From assembly GCF_018614095.1 (NCBI RefSeq), contig NZ_JAGGOY010000102.1, positions 1 through 52,526 of the forward strand: 52,526 bases of DNA, read 5' to 3'. The position numbers and the translations under genes were made by a program. Under the pieces are notes generated by a model. It did no database searches, was not told the origin of the DNA, and saw nothing but the letters and a program-made list of their open reading frames with translations. This document shows positions 7,828-17,327 of the stretch, in pieces (the stretch's first letter is position 1; each line of letters starts with the position of its first letter). The DNA comes from Streptomyces sp. ISL-87 (GTDB lineage Bacteria > Actinomycetota > Actinomycetes > Streptomycetales > Streptomycetaceae).

Positions 7828-10061
7828 TTGTCGGAGTCGTCCTTGTCAGCGTCGGCGTCGGCCGTCTCGCCCTCGATCACGGGGATCAGGGAGAGCTTGC
7901 CGCGGGAGTCGATCTCGCCGATCTCGACCTGCACCTTGGTGCCGACCGCGAGCACGTCCTCGACGTTCTCCACGCGCTTGCCACCGGCGAGCTTGCGGAT
8001 CTGCGAGATGTGCAGCAGGCCGTCCTTGCCGGGCATGAGGGAGACGAAGGCACCGAAGGTGGTGGTCTTGACGACCGTACCCAGGTAGCGCTCGCCGACC
8101 TCCGGCATGGTCGGGTTGGCGATCTGGTTGATCGTGGTGCGGGCGGCCTCGGCGGCCGGGCCGTCGGAGGCACCGATGTAGATGGTGCCGTCGTCCTCGA
8201 TCGTGATCTCGGCGCCGGTGTCCTCCTGGATCTGGTTGATCATCTTGCCCTTGGGGCCGATGACCTCACCGATCTTGTCCACCGGGATCTTGACGGTGAT
8301 GATCCGCGGGGCGAACGGGGACATGGCGTCCGGCGTGTCGATCGCTTCCATCATCACGTCGAGGATGTGGAGGCGGGCGTCGCGGGCCTGCTTGAGGGCC
8401 GCGGCCAGGACGGAGGCCGGGATGCCGTCGAGCTTGGTGTCCAGCTGGAGCGCGGTGACGAACTCCTTGGTGCCGGCGACCTTGAAGTCCATGTCGCCGA
8501 AGGCGTCCTCCGCACCGAGGATGTCGGTGAGGGCGACGTAGTGGGTCTTGCCGTCGATCTCCTGGGAGATCAGGCCCATGGCGATACCGGCGACGGGGGC
8601 CTTGAGGGGCACACCGGCGTTCAGCAGCGACATGGTGGAGGCGCAGACCGAGCCCATCGACGTCGAACCGTTGGAGCCGAGGGCCTCGGACACCTGGCGG
8701 ATCGCGTAGGGGAACTCCTCGCGGGTCGGGAGGACCGGCACGATCGCGCGCTCGGCGAGCGCGCCGTGGCCGATCTCGCGGCGCTTCGGCGAACCGACGC
8801 GGCCGGTCTCGCCGACGGAGTACGGCGGGAAGTTGTAGTTGTGCATGTAGCGCTTGCGGGTCACCGGGGAGAGGGTGTCCAGCTGCTGCTCCATACGGAG
8901 CATGTTCAGGGTGGTGACGCCCAGGATCTGGGTCTCGCCACGCTCGAACAGCGCCGAGCCGTGCACGCGCGGGATGGCCTCGACCTCGGCGGCGAGGGTA
9001 CGGATGTCCGTGATCCCGCGGCCGTCGATGCGGACCTTGTCCTTGATGACGCGCTCGCGCACCAGGGCCTTGGTCAGGCTGCGGTAGGCGGCGGAGATCT
9101 CCTTCTCGCGGCCTTCGAAGGCCGGGAGGAGCTTCTCGGCGGCGATCTCCTTGACGCGGTCCAGCTCGGCCTCGCGGTCCTGCTTGCCCGCGATGGTCAG
9201 CGCCTGGGTGAGGTCGCCCTTGACGGCGGCCGCGAGGGCCTCGTACACGTCGTCCTGGTAGTCCAGGAAGACCGGGAACTCGCCCTCGGGCTTGGCGGCC
9301 TTGGCGGCCAGGTCGGCCTGGGCCTTGCAGAGGGCCTTGATGAACGGCTTCGAGGCGTCAAGACCCGCGGCGACGATCTCCTCGGTCGGCGCCTCGGCGC
9401 CGTCCTTGACGAGGGCGATGGTCTTCTCGGTGGCCTCGGCCTCGACCATCATGATCGCGACGTCGCCGTCCTCCAGGACGCGGCCCGCGACGACCATGTC
9501 GAAGACGGCGTCCTCGAGCTCGGTGTGCGTCGGGAAGGCGACCCACTGGCCGCGGATCAGCGCGACGCGGACGCCGCCGATCGGGCCGGAGAAGGGCAGA
9601 CCGGCCAGCTGGGTGGACGCGGACGCGGCGTTGATCGCGACGACGTCGTACAGGTGGTCGGGGTTGAGCGCCATGATCGTGGCGACGACCTGGATCTCGT
9701 TGCGCAGGCCCTTCTTGAACGACGGGCGCAGCGGGCGGTCGATCAGGCGGCAGGTGAGGACCGCGTCCTCGGAGGGCCGGCCCTCGCGGCGGAAGAAGGA
9801 GCCGGGGATCTTGCCGGCCGCGTACTGCCGCTCCTCGACATCCACCGTCAGGGGGAAGAAGTCGAGCTGGTCCTTGGGCTTCTTCGACGCGGTGGTGGCG
9901 GACAGCACCATCGTGTCGTCGTCCAGGTAGGCAACGGCGGAGCCGGCGGCCTGGCGGGCCAGGCGGCCCGTCTCGAAGCGGATGGTGCGGGTACCGAAGG
10001 AACCGTTGTCAATGACGGCCTCGGCGTAGTGGGTCTCGTTCTCCACTAGCGTTTTCTCCAT
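7824..10061 (-). CDS. pnp: Polyribonucleotide nucleotidyltransferase (PNPase)
   Basis: 745-residue PNPase, a phosphorolytic 3'-5' exoribonuclease that in Streptomyces is also the main RNA 3'-polymerase. Order: first RNase PH domain, an all-helical linker (about 250-330), second RNase PH domain containing GSNGSTSMGSVCASTM, a KH domain with VIGPKGKMINQI, and a C-terminal S1 domain (GERYLGTVVKTTTFGAFV). An acidic D/K tail ends the protein. The ATG at 10061 has GGAG upstream; an internal GTG at 10046 also has GGAG at good spacing and gives the N-terminus MENETHYAEAV, so the true start may be five codons later. It follows rpsO as in other Streptomyces. Confidence 0.95.
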   Translation of the reverse strand: MEKTLVENETHYAEAVIDNGSFGTRTIRFETGRLARQAAGSAVAYLDDDTMVLSATTASKKPKDQLDFFPLTVDVEERQYAAGKIPGSFFRREGRPSEDAVLTCRLIDRPLRPSFKKGLRNEIQVVATIMALNPDHLYDVVAINAASASTQLAGLPFSGPIGGVRVALIRGQWVAFPTHTELEDAVFDMVVAGRVLEDGDVAIMMVEAEATEKTIALVKDGAEAPTEEIVAAGLDASKPFIKALCKAQADLAAKAAKPEGEFPVFLDYQDDVYEALAAAVKGDLTQALTIAGKQDREAELDRVKEIAAEKLLPAFEGREKEISAAYRSLTKALVRERVIKDKVRIDGRGITDIRTLAAEVEAIPRVHGSALFERGETQILGVTTLNMLRMEQQLDTLSPVTRKRYMHNYNFPPYSVGETGRVGSPKRREIGHGALAERAIVPVLPTREEFPYAIRQVSEALGSNGSTSMGSVCASTMSLLNAGVPLKAPVAGIAMGLISQEIDGKTHYVALTDILGAEDAFGDMDFKVAGTKEFVTALQLDTKLDGIPASVLAAALKQARDARLHILDVMMEAIDTPDAMSPFAPRIITVKIPVDKIGEVIGPKGKMINQIQEDTGAEITIEDDGTIYIGASDGPAAEAARTTINQIANPTMPEVGERYLGTVVKTTTFGAFVSLMPGKDGLLHISQIRKLAGGKRVENVEDVLAVGTKVQVEIGEIDSRGKLSLIPVIEGETADADADKDDSDK

Positions 10062-10281
10062 TTTCGTCGTCTCCGTCCGCCACCCGTGTGGTGATGGACG
10101 GTTTTGGAGAAGCGCTCCTGGCGTGCGGGCCGGTCTTCGATCGAAGCACCCGGTTCGTGGCCCGTGCGGGGCCTTCCGGATGCCACTACCGAGGACCGGC
10201 GGCGTGGGAGGGCGCTCCTCCTCTTCAGTTGTGCGCTGTACTCAGACTACAAAGCGTCCGGTACGTCGCGCACGTACAGCA

Positions 10282-10318
10282 AAGGGAGCGGCCCCCTCAG
10301 TGTGGGAACCGCTCCCTT
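10282..10318 (-). terminator. rpsO-pnp intergenic hairpin
   Basis: AAGGGAGCGG (10282-10291) pairs with CCGCTCCCTT (10309-10318) around a 17-base loop, starting 11 bases past the rpsO stop and followed on the minus strand by TTTG. The Streptomyces rpsO-pnp operon is known to carry an intergenic hairpin that attenuates readthrough and is cut by RNase III; this is the matching structure. The remaining bases to the pnp start may carry the separate pnp promoter. Confidence 0.75.
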
Positions 10319-10328
10319 CACAGCGTCT

Positions 10329-10616
10329 TTACTTGGCGCCGGCCGCACCGCGGCGGATGCCGAGGCGCTCGACCAGCGTACGGAAGCGCTGGATGTCCTT
10401 CTTGGCCAGGTACTGCAGCAGGCGGCGACGCTGGCCGACCAGGATCAGCAGACCACGACGGGAGTGGTGGTCGTGCTTGTGGGTCTTGAGGTGCTCGGTC
10501 AGGTCCGAGATGCGGCGGGACAGCATCGCGACCTGGACCTCGGGGGAGCCGGTGTCGCCCTCCTTGGCACCAAACTCTGCGATGAGCTGCTTCTTCGTTG
10601 CGGCGTCGAGCGGCAC
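10329..10616 (-). CDS. rpsO: 30S ribosomal protein S15
   Basis: 95-residue S15, which binds 16S rRNA early in assembly of the small-subunit platform. The sequence PLDAATKKQLIAEFG, then GSPEVQVAMLSRRI and HHSRRGLLILVGQRRRLL, is diagnostic. The frame is open 43 codons further upstream, but the GTG at 10616 has GAGGAG six bases before it and gives the standard length. The leader (10617-10790) is 174 bases and likely contains the operon promoter. Confidence 0.96.
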   Translation of the reverse strand: MPLDAATKKQLIAEFGAKEGDTGSPEVQVAMLSRRISDLTEHLKTHKHDHHSRRGLLILVGQRRRLLQYLAKKDIQRFRTLVERLGIRRGAAGAK

Positions 10617-10790
10617 GCGTACTCCTCGTAATAGGTCTTCGTAGCCACCGAGTGCCCCAGGTCGAATTCTCTGGGGATCTTCCGTAACTCGGGAGGCGGG
10701 GTCCGCTGAGCGCAGCCTCCAGAGGATCTCCGGGGGCGCGTACACAAACGGCCGTCACACAGCGTACCAGGCTGCCGCTCCGCCCCCGTC

Positions 10791-12299
10791 TCAGCTGGTG
10801 AGAGCGCGGGCCCTGGAGTAGACGTCGAGCACGGCCAGCGCCAGCGGGACCAGGCTGAGCAGTACCGCGGCCTCGGTGAGGTCGAGGAGCCTTCCCCAGA
10901 AGGGTGACAGGCCCTTGCGGGGGATGACAAGCGCAATACCGGTGAGGAGGGCCGCGCCGGCGGCGACCGCGGCCGACAGCCAGATGGTACGGAGGTCCAG
11001 GCCGCCGCGGTCGTGGTAGCGCATGAGCTCGAAGACCAGATCGGCCGGCGGGTGCAGGGCCAGGCCCAGGATCAGCAGGGAAATCGCGGCGAGGCCCGCG
11101 ACCAGGGTGCACACCACCTGCGAGGTGTAGCGGAAGAGCCGGGCGCGCAGCAGCATGGCCAGGCCGGTGGTGAGGGCGAGCAGCCGGCCCCACGTGTTGT
11201 CGGAGAAGCCGAGGACGGCGGCGGAGCCGACGGCGACCGCGGCGCAGCCGCCCACCAGGCCGAGCAGCATCTCGTGGCCGCGGCGGGCCTGGGCGGCGAT
11301 CAGCTCGGCGTCGAGGGGGGCGGCCGGGTCGTGCTGCTCGGAGCCGGAGGACGCCTCGCCGTACGGCTCGGTCTCGTAGCGGTCCGGGGTCTCGTAGTCC
11401 TCGGTGGAGCTGCGCGGGGCGGCGTAGCCGATGGGGAGCCGGGCGAAGCGGGCCGAGAGACCGGGGAGGAAGGCGACGAGTCCGATCGCGACGGGGGCGC
11501 AGACGGCGGCGGTGGCGGTCGCTGAGGCCTCGGTGGCGATGGCGGTGAAGGTGGCGAGGGTGCCGGTGGCCGCGAGGAAGGTGGCGGCGACGAAGGGGGC
11601 GTCGCCGCTGGGGGTGAGGGCGACCAGGGCGACGGAGGCGACCAGGACGCAGACGCAGCCGAGCAGGAACTGGAGCCGGCCGGGTCCGTGGCCGGCGGCC
11701 GGGGCGATGATTCCGGAGCCGGCGATGAGCAGGTGCGGCAGGGCGCCGAGGCCGAGGGCGACGGCGGACCCGCGGTCGCGGTAGACCCGGGCGCGGACGC
11801 CGGCGGCGGCGGTGAGGAGCACCCCGGCGGCCCCGGCGATGATGCCGGGCAGGCCGTGCATGTCGTGGCGGACCGGGTCGGCGTACCAGAGGACGAAGCC
11901 CAGCAGGACGAGCAGGACGGCGGCGCCGGCCAGGCCCGCGCCGCGCAGCATGTCGTCGCTCCAGCGGTGCCGGTCGCGGACGACGGCGGAGGCGACGGCG
12001 TCGGAGACGTCGTCGAACACGGCCGGCGGCAGGGACTCGGCGAAGGGGCGCAGGCTGAGCACCTCGCCGTCGAGGACCTGCTGGGCGGCGAGGCTGCGGG
12101 CGCCGTCGAGGACGGTGCCGGAGCGGCGGACCAGGTGGAAGCCGGTGGGGGCGCCCACGGGCATGGTCTGGCCGGTGAGGCGCAGCAGCTCGGGATAGAC
12201 GTCGGCGACGGCGATGTCCTCGGGGAGGGCGACGTCGATCCGGCTGTCGGGGGCCACGACGGTGACCCTGCAGAAGCCCGTCGTTGCGGCCGTACTCAC
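10791..12299 (-). CDS. eccD: Type VII secretion integral membrane protein EccD
   Basis: 502 residues. The N-terminal ~90 residues form a ubiquitin-like (YukD-type) cytosolic domain (FCRVTVVAPDSRIDVALP...). About eleven hydrophobic membrane segments follow from residue 120 to the end, interrupted by an acidic cytoplasmic loop around 300-335. This is the EccD layout, the subunit thought to form the channel in the inner-membrane ESX complex. GTG start with an AGGGGG-type ribosome site. It is divergent from eccC across a 243-base region holding a palindromic repeat. It is shorter in loops than mycobacterial EccD but otherwise complete. Confidence 0.9.
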   Translation of the reverse strand: MSTAATTGFCRVTVVAPDSRIDVALPEDIAVADVYPELLRLTGQTMPVGAPTGFHLVRRSGTVLDGARSLAAQQVLDGEVLSLRPFAESLPPAVFDDVSDAVASAVVRDRHRWSDDMLRGAGLAGAAVLLVLLGFVLWYADPVRHDMHGLPGIIAGAAGVLLTAAAGVRARVYRDRGSAVALGLGALPHLLIAGSGIIAPAAGHGPGRLQFLLGCVCVLVASVALVALTPSGDAPFVAATFLAATGTLATFTAIATEASATATAAVCAPVAIGLVAFLPGLSARFARLPIGYAAPRSSTEDYETPDRYETEPYGEASSGSEQHDPAAPLDAELIAAQARRGHEMLLGLVGGCAAVAVGSAAVLGFSDNTWGRLLALTTGLAMLLRARLFRYTSQVVCTLVAGLAAISLLILGLALHPPADLVFELMRYHDRGGLDLRTIWLSAAVAAGAALLTGIALVIPRKGLSPFWGRLLDLTEAAVLLSLVPLALAVLDVYSRARALTS

Positions 12300-12430
12300 C
12301 TGTGTGACCCCCTGGTTGGCGACTGACTGGCGTGCCCGGTGCGGTGGTTCACGGCGCCGGATTCGCGGATGCGCATGCTGCGCGCGTCACCCTACCGGGA
12401 GTATGAGTGACAGTCGGCAAGTAGGATCAC

Positions 12431-12480
12431 CACCCCCAGCTACCGCTGGGCGGTGCCCCCAGCGTAGGAGACCCCCTTCG
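12431..12480. repeat. Dispersed palindromic repeat, copy 2 (inverted)
   Basis: Core CCCAGC-TACC-GCTGGG at 12435-12450 with a second GCCCCCAGCG arm to the right. It is the reverse complement of the elements at 3148-3202 and 21020-21061 and lies in the eccD/eccC divergent promoter region. Confidence 0.7.
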
Positions 12481-12542
12481 CGCCCGGGACTTGGGGGCTC
12501 CGGTTGCCGTGTCCCGTCCGTGTCAAAGGGATTGATGCTCCG

Positions 12543-15500
12543 GTGAGCCAGATCGTCGTCAAACGCCCGCCGCGGTCCCTGCCGCCCGAAGTGCCTTCGG
12601 ACGAGGTGAGGCTGGAGGCTCCGCCGGAACTGCCCCGGGGGCAGCAGGAGGGCATGCTGATGCAGCTCCTGCCGATGCTCGGCATGGGTTCGTCGGTCGT
12701 CTTCTTCTTCATGCCGGGTGCGGCGCCGTTCATGCGCATCATGGGTGTGCTGATGCTGGCCTCGACGGTGGGCATGGTGATCGCCCAGCTGGTGCGCTTC
12801 CGGCGCGGTACACAGGGGCAAATGGCCGATGTGCGCCGGGATTACCTCAAATACCTCGCGCAGACGCGCCGTCAGGTACGCCGGACCGGGCGCGCGCAGC
12901 GCGACGCGCAGCTGTATCTGCACCCGGCGCCGGAGCAGTTGTGGTCGGTGGTGGCCGAGGGCTCGCGGCTGTGGGAGCGGCGGGTCGGCGACGGTGACTT
13001 CGGGCAGGCCCGGGTGGGGCTGGGCGCTCAGCGGCTGGCGACGCCGCTGGTGGCGCCGGACACCGCGCCGGTGGACGAGCTGGAGCCGCTGACGGCGGGC
13101 GCGATGCAGCGGTTCCTGAAGGTGCATTCCTCGCTGGACGGGCTGCCGGTGGCGCTGTCGATCCGGGCGTTCTACCACGTGACGGTGTCCGGGGAGCCGG
13201 AGTCCGCGCGCGGGACGGCCCGGGCGCTCGTGGCGCAGCTGGCGACGCTCCACTCCCCCGAGGACCTGATGGTGGGCGTGGTGGCCGCGCCGGGCGCGGT
13301 GCCGTCGTGGGACTGGACGAAGTGGCTGCCGCACACGCAGGTCCCGGGTCAGGTGGACGGGGCCGGCACGAAGCGGCTGTTCGGCGATGACCTGGGCGAG
13401 CTGGAGGGGCTGCTGGCGTCCCGGCTGGAGGGGCGGCCGCGGTTCAGCCGCGAGGTGTCCCCGGTGCTGGACCAGCCGCACCTGGTCGTCGTACTGGACG
13501 GCGGGATGGTGCCCCCGGACTCGGTGTTCGCGGCGGCCGAGGGGCTGCAGGGCGTGACCATCGTCGAGGTGGTCGCGGGCGAGCTGGACGAGCCGCGCGG
13601 CGGGCTGTCGGTCGTGGTGCGGCCGGGCCGGCTGCGGCTGGAGTCGGGCGCAGGTGTCGCGTACGAGGGCGTACCGGACACGCTGTCGCTGCCGGCGGCG
13701 GAGGCGCTGGCCAGGCAGCTGGCGCCGCTGCGCACGGGCGGCGGCGACGATGACGAGCCGCTGCTGGCGAACCTGGACTTCACTGATCTGCTGAACCTGG
13801 GCGACGCGGCCTCGATCGACGTGGCCCGGACCTGGCGGCCGCGGTCGGCCGGCGAGCGGCTGCGCGTGCCGATCGGTGTCGGCGAGGACGGCTCCCCGGT
13901 CATGCTGGACCTCAAGGAGGCCGCGCAGGAGGGCATGGGACCGCACGGGCTGTGCGTGGGCGCGACGGGTTCCGGCAAGTCGGAGCTGCTGCGCACGCTG
14001 GTGCTGGGGCTGGCGGTCACGCACACCTCGGAGACGCTGAACTTCGTCCTCGCGGACTTCAAGGGCGGTGCGACCTTCACGGGCATGGGGCAGATGCCGC
14101 ATGTCGCGGCCGTCATCACCAACCTGGCGGACGACCTCACACTCGTGGACCGCATGGGCGACTCGATCCGCGGTGAGCTCCAGCGACGGCAGGAGCTGCT
14201 GCGCTCGGCGGGCAACTACGCGAACATCCACGACTACGAGAAGGCGCGCGCGGCGGGTGCCCCGCTGGAGCCGCTGGCCTCGCTGGTGCTGGTCATCGAC
14301 GAGTTCTCCGAGCTGCTGACCGCGAAGCCCGACTTCATCGACATGTTCATCCAGATCGGCCGCATCGGCCGGTCGCTGGGTGTGCATCTGCTGCTGGCCT
14401 CGCAGCGGCTGGAGGAGGGCAAGCTGCGCGGGCTGGACACGTATCTCTCGTACCGGATCGGTCTGCGGACCTTCTCGGCGGCGGAGTCGCGGACGGCGAT
14501 CGGTGTGCCGGACGCCTACCACCTGCCGTCGGTGCCGGGTTCGGGCTATCTGAAGTTCGGCACCGACGAGATGACCCGCTTCAAGGCGGCGTACGTCTCG
14601 GGTACGTACCGCTCGGGCGGCCCGGATCTGTCGGTGGGCCTGTTCCCGGTGGAGCGGCGGCCCGCGCTGTTCACCGCTTCGCCGGTGCCGGTGGTGTACG
14701 CGGCTCCGGACCCGGCGTACCTGGCGGCGTCGCAGTCGCGGGAGGACGACGCGCTGGCCGACACGGTGCTGGACGTGATCGTGGGCCGGCTGGAGGGCCA
14801 GGGTGTGCCGGCGCACCAGGTGTGGCTGCCGCCGCTCGACCAGGCGCCTCCGCTGGACCAGTTGCTTCCGGCGCTGGCGCCTTCGGCGGAGCGCGGGCTG
14901 CACGCGGAGGGGTACACGCGGCCAGGCGGGCTGGTCGTACCGCTCGGCCTCATCGACAAGCCGTTCGAGCAGCGGCGCGAGGTGCTGTACCGGGACTTCG
15001 GGGGTGCGGCGGGCCACATGATGGTGGTCGGCGGTCCGCAGTCGGGCAAGTCGACGCTGATGCGGACGCTGATCTCCTCGTTCGCGCTGACGCACACCCC
15101 GCGCGAGGTGCAGTTCTACGGGCTGGACTTCGGCGGCGGCAGCCTGTCGTCGGTCGCCGAGCTCCCGCACGTGGGCGGGATCGCCTCGCGGCTGGACCCG
15201 GAGCGGGTGCGGCGCACGGTCGCGGAGGTGGGGGGCATCCTCAACCGGCGCGAGGAGTTCTTCCGCTCCAACAACATCGACTCCATCGGTACGTACCGGC
15301 GGCTGCGGGCGGCCGGTGAGCTGCCCGGTGAGCCGTGGGGCGACGTGTTCCTGGTGGTGGACGGCTGGGGCGGCTTCCGGGGCGAGTACGAGGGCCTGGA
15401 GCAGGTGGTCACGGACATCGCGGCCCGCGGGCTGGGCTACGGCATCCACGTGGTGATCACGGCGGCCCGGTACATGGAGGTGCGGGCCGCGCTCAAGGAC

Positions 15501-16496
15501 CAGATGCTCAGCCGGCTGGAGCTGCGGCTCGGCGATGTCATGGACTCCGAGTTCGACCGCAAGGTCGCGGCGAACGTGCCGACCGGGATGCCGGGCCGCG
15601 GGCAGGTCGCGGAGAAGCTGCACTTCCTGGGTGCGCTCCCGCGGATCGACGGCTCGCACGAGGCTGCGGACCTGTCGCAGGCCACGGCCGCGTTCGTGGC
15701 GGCGGTGAAGTCGAACTGGGCGGGGGCCGCGGCTCCCGGGGTACGGCTGCTGCCGCGGCTGCTGCACGCCGACCAGCTGCCCAAGGGCGGGGAGTTCCCC
15801 GGCCGCGGGATCTCGATCGGCATCGACGAGACCGACCTGGAGCCGGTGTTCCTCGACTTCGAGACGGATCCGTTCCTGCTCGTCTTCGGCGAGAGCGAGT
15901 CCGGCAAGACGAACCTGCTGCGGCTGATCGCCCAGCGGATCGCGGAGCGGTACCGCCCGGACCAGGCGAAGCTCGTCGTGGGCGACTACCGGCGCGGCCT
16001 GCTCGGGGCGCTTCCGGAGGAGCACCTGCTGGAGTACGCGCCGATGTCGAGCTCGCTGCAGATGCACATGGAGGCGCTGGGCGGGGTGTTCGCCCGCCGG
16101 CAGCCGCCGGCCGACGTCACCCCGCAGCAGCTGCGCGACCGCAGCTGGTGGACGGGCCCGGACGTGTTCATCGTCATCGACGACTTCGACCTCGTGGCCA
16201 CCAGCCAGGGCAACCCGCTGGCGCAGCTGGTGGAGTTCCTGCCGTTCGCCCGGGACACCGGCGTCCGCTTCATCATCGCGCGCAACTCGGCGGGGGCCTC
16301 GCGGTCGCTGTACGAGCCGTTCATGCAGCGGATCAAGGAGCTGGGGGCGCAGGGTCTGGTGCTGTCCGGAGACCCGTCCGAGGGCGATCTCGTCGGAAAT
16401 GTCCGTCCGCGTCCGATGCCGCCGGGCCGGGCCTACTTCGCCTCGCGCAAGCGGGGGACGTCGCTGATCCAGCTGGGGCGGATGCCGGGGATGTGA
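12543..16496 (+). CDS. eccC: Type VII secretion FtsK/SpoIIIE-family ATPase EccC (fused EccCa-EccCb)
   Basis: 1317 residues with GTG start at 12543 (SQIVVKRPPR...); AAAGGGA lies about 10 bases upstream. Two membrane segments at about residues 50-88 are followed by a DUF region and three FtsK-type ATPase domains. Walker A motifs: GATGSGKS at 473-480, GGPQSGKS at 830-837 and GESESGKT at 1116-1123. Walker B-like segments: LVLVIDEFSELL in the first domain, VFLVVDGWGGF in the second and VFIVIDDFDLV in the third. EccC recognises WXG100 substrates through its last domain and powers ESX secretion. The single-chain form is usual outside mycobacteria that split it. The gene is divergent from eccD. Confidence 0.95.
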   Translation: MSQIVVKRPPRSLPPEVPSDEVRLEAPPELPRGQQEGMLMQLLPMLGMGSSVVFFFMPGAAPFMRIMGVLMLASTVGMVIAQLVRFRRGTQGQMADVRRDYLKYLAQTRRQVRRTGRAQRDAQLYLHPAPEQLWSVVAEGSRLWERRVGDGDFGQARVGLGAQRLATPLVAPDTAPVDELEPLTAGAMQRFLKVHSSLDGLPVALSIRAFYHVTVSGEPESARGTARALVAQLATLHSPEDLMVGVVAAPGAVPSWDWTKWLPHTQVPGQVDGAGTKRLFGDDLGELEGLLASRLEGRPRFSREVSPVLDQPHLVVVLDGGMVPPDSVFAAAEGLQGVTIVEVVAGELDEPRGGLSVVVRPGRLRLESGAGVAYEGVPDTLSLPAAEALARQLAPLRTGGGDDDEPLLANLDFTDLLNLGDAASIDVARTWRPRSAGERLRVPIGVGEDGSPVMLDLKEAAQEGMGPHGLCVGATGSGKSELLRTLVLGLAVTHTSETLNFVLADFKGGATFTGMGQMPHVAAVITNLADDLTLVDRMGDSIRGELQRRQELLRSAGNYANIHDYEKARAAGAPLEPLASLVLVIDEFSELLTAKPDFIDMFIQIGRIGRSLGVHLLLASQRLEEGKLRGLDTYLSYRIGLRTFSAAESRTAIGVPDAYHLPSVPGSGYLKFGTDEMTRFKAAYVSGTYRSGGPDLSVGLFPVERRPALFTASPVPVVYAAPDPAYLAASQSREDDALADTVLDVIVGRLEGQGVPAHQVWLPPLDQAPPLDQLLPALAPSAERGLHAEGYTRPGGLVVPLGLIDKPFEQRREVLYRDFGGAAGHMMVVGGPQSGKSTLMRTLISSFALTHTPREVQFYGLDFGGGSLSSVAELPHVGGIASRLDPERVRRTVAEVGGILNRREEFFRSNNIDSIGTYRRLRAAGELPGEPWGDVFLVVDGWGGFRGEYEGLEQVVTDIAARGLGYGIHVVITAARYMEVRAALKDQMLSRLELRLGDVMDSEFDRKVAANVPTGMPGRGQVAEKLHFLGALPRIDGSHEAADLSQATAAFVAAVKSNWAGAAAPGVRLLPRLLHADQLPKGGEFPGRGISIGIDETDLEPVFLDFETDPFLLVFGESESGKTNLLRLIAQRIAERYRPDQAKLVVGDYRRGLLGALPEEHLLEYAPMSSSLQMHMEALGGVFARRQPPADVTPQQLRDRSWWTGPDVFIVIDDFDLVATSQGNPLAQLVEFLPFARDTGVRFIIARNSAGASRSLYEPFMQRIKELGAQGLVLSGDPSEGDLVGNVRPRPMPPGRAYFASRKRGTSLIQLGRMPGM

Positions 16497-16617
16497 GGAA
16501 CTGAGATCAAGTCGTGATGCCAACCCGGGGAAACCCTCCCCTGGCGGGGTCGCAACACCGATAATCGGGAGCGAAGACCTCAGCAGCACCGCACCACACC
16601 GCGAGGAAAGGCCGCAC

Positions 16618-16851
16618 ATGGGCACTCAGCAGGAGAAGGACGAGCTGTACGCGCTCGACATCAGCGGCGTGGAGTGGGAGGGCCCGCCCGGCACCAGCCC
16701 GAGCGAGGAGCGGGTCGAGATCGCCAAGCTGCCCGGGGGCGCGGTGGCCATGCGGTCCTCGCTGGACCCGGACACCGTGCTGCGCTACACGGCCGCCGAG
16801 TGGGAGGCCTTCGTGCTCGGCGCCCGGGACGGGGAGTTCGACCTCCGCTAG
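16618..16851 (+). CDS. DUF397 domain protein
   Basis: 77 residues, ATG start with GAGGAAAGG upstream. The order W-E...P..SPSEERVEIAKLPGGAVAMRSS, then LRYTAAEWEAFVLGARDGEFD, matches the actinobacterial DUF397 family. DUF397 genes usually sit beside an XRE-type regulator and some are part of antitoxin-like or WhiB-like regulatory pairs, but here no such regulator is adjacent. It follows eccC by 121 bases on the same strand. Its place inside the ESX locus suggests a link with that system; the sequence gives no further evidence. Confidence 0.8.
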   Translation: MGTQQEKDELYALDISGVEWEGPPGTSPSEERVEIAKLPGGAVAMRSSLDPDTVLRYTAAEWEAFVLGARDGEFDLR

Positions 16852-16852
16852 C

Positions 16853-16876
16853 GGATCCGGATCCGGATCTGGATCC
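16853..16876. repeat. Tandem GGATCC hexamer run
   Basis: Four head-to-tail hexamers, three GGATCC and one GGATCT, immediately after the DUF397 stop codon. Being palindromic, the run can also fold on itself. Confidence 0.8.
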
Positions 16877-16909
16877 GCAGGCGCCGAGGCAGACGCGGAT
16901 GCAGACGCT

Positions 16910-16942
16910 GATGGGGCGCGCCCGGTTCGGGCGCGCCCCATC
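16910..16942. terminator. Bidirectional terminator between DUF397 and WXG100 genes
   Basis: Perfect 14-bp stem, GATGGGGCGCGCCC (16910-16923) with GGGCGCGCCCCATC (16929-16942), and a 5-base loop. It lies between convergent genes, 59 bases past the DUF397 stop and 28 bases past the WXG100 stop on the other strand. Confidence 0.85.
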
Positions 16943-16969
16943 AATGCGTTCGGACTCGGCGTACCGGGC

Positions 16970-17278
16970 TCAGAAGGCCTCGGTGAACAGGCGCGAGGCC
17001 TTCACGTCGGTGGCGCGGTAGTCGCCCTTGCCCTGCTCGATGAGCTGGGCGACCTTCTCCAGGGTCTGCTTCATGTGGTGGGCCCGGCCCTTGTAGTCGC
17101 GCTGGAGGCCGACGTACGCGGTGTGCGCCTCACCGTCCCAGGTGTCGGTGACGACCTTCAGCGCAGTGCCCATGGTCTCCAGATCCTTGATGATCTGGTC
17201 GGAGATCGCACGGATCCGGTCGGCCATCTGCTGGACAGTTTCATACCGGACCCGGGTGTGGCCGTCGTTACCAGACAT
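16970..17278 (-). CDS. WXG100-family ESX secretion substrate (with YxxxD motif)
   Basis: 102 residues, helix-turn-helix hairpin protein of the ESAT-6/CFP-10 group, exported by the neighbouring ESX system and normally forming a dimer. The turn motif is W47-D48-G49. The C-terminal YRATD (87-91) fits the YxxxD/E export signal that EccC recognises, so this is the more CFP-10-like partner. ATG start with AAGGAG six bases upstream. It lies 49 bases after the other WXG100 gene and ends a leftward run. Naming as EsxA or EsxB follows convention and is left open. Confidence 0.92.
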   Translation of the reverse strand: MSGNDGHTRVRYETVQQMADRIRAISDQIIKDLETMGTALKVVTDTWDGEAHTAYVGLQRDYKGRAHHMKQTLEKVAQLIEQGKGDYRATDVKASRLFTEAF

Positions 17279-17327
17279 GTTCTTCTCCTTCGCGCTGAGG
17301 TAGGGGTGACAGGCTTACGGCGCCGCG

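Noticed and set aside
12387..16625. A 1412-codon open frame on the strand opposite eccC
   Set aside because: It mirrors eccC exactly, is dominated by Arg/His/Pro/Leu/Gln, has no domain and arises from the very high GC at third positions of eccC.
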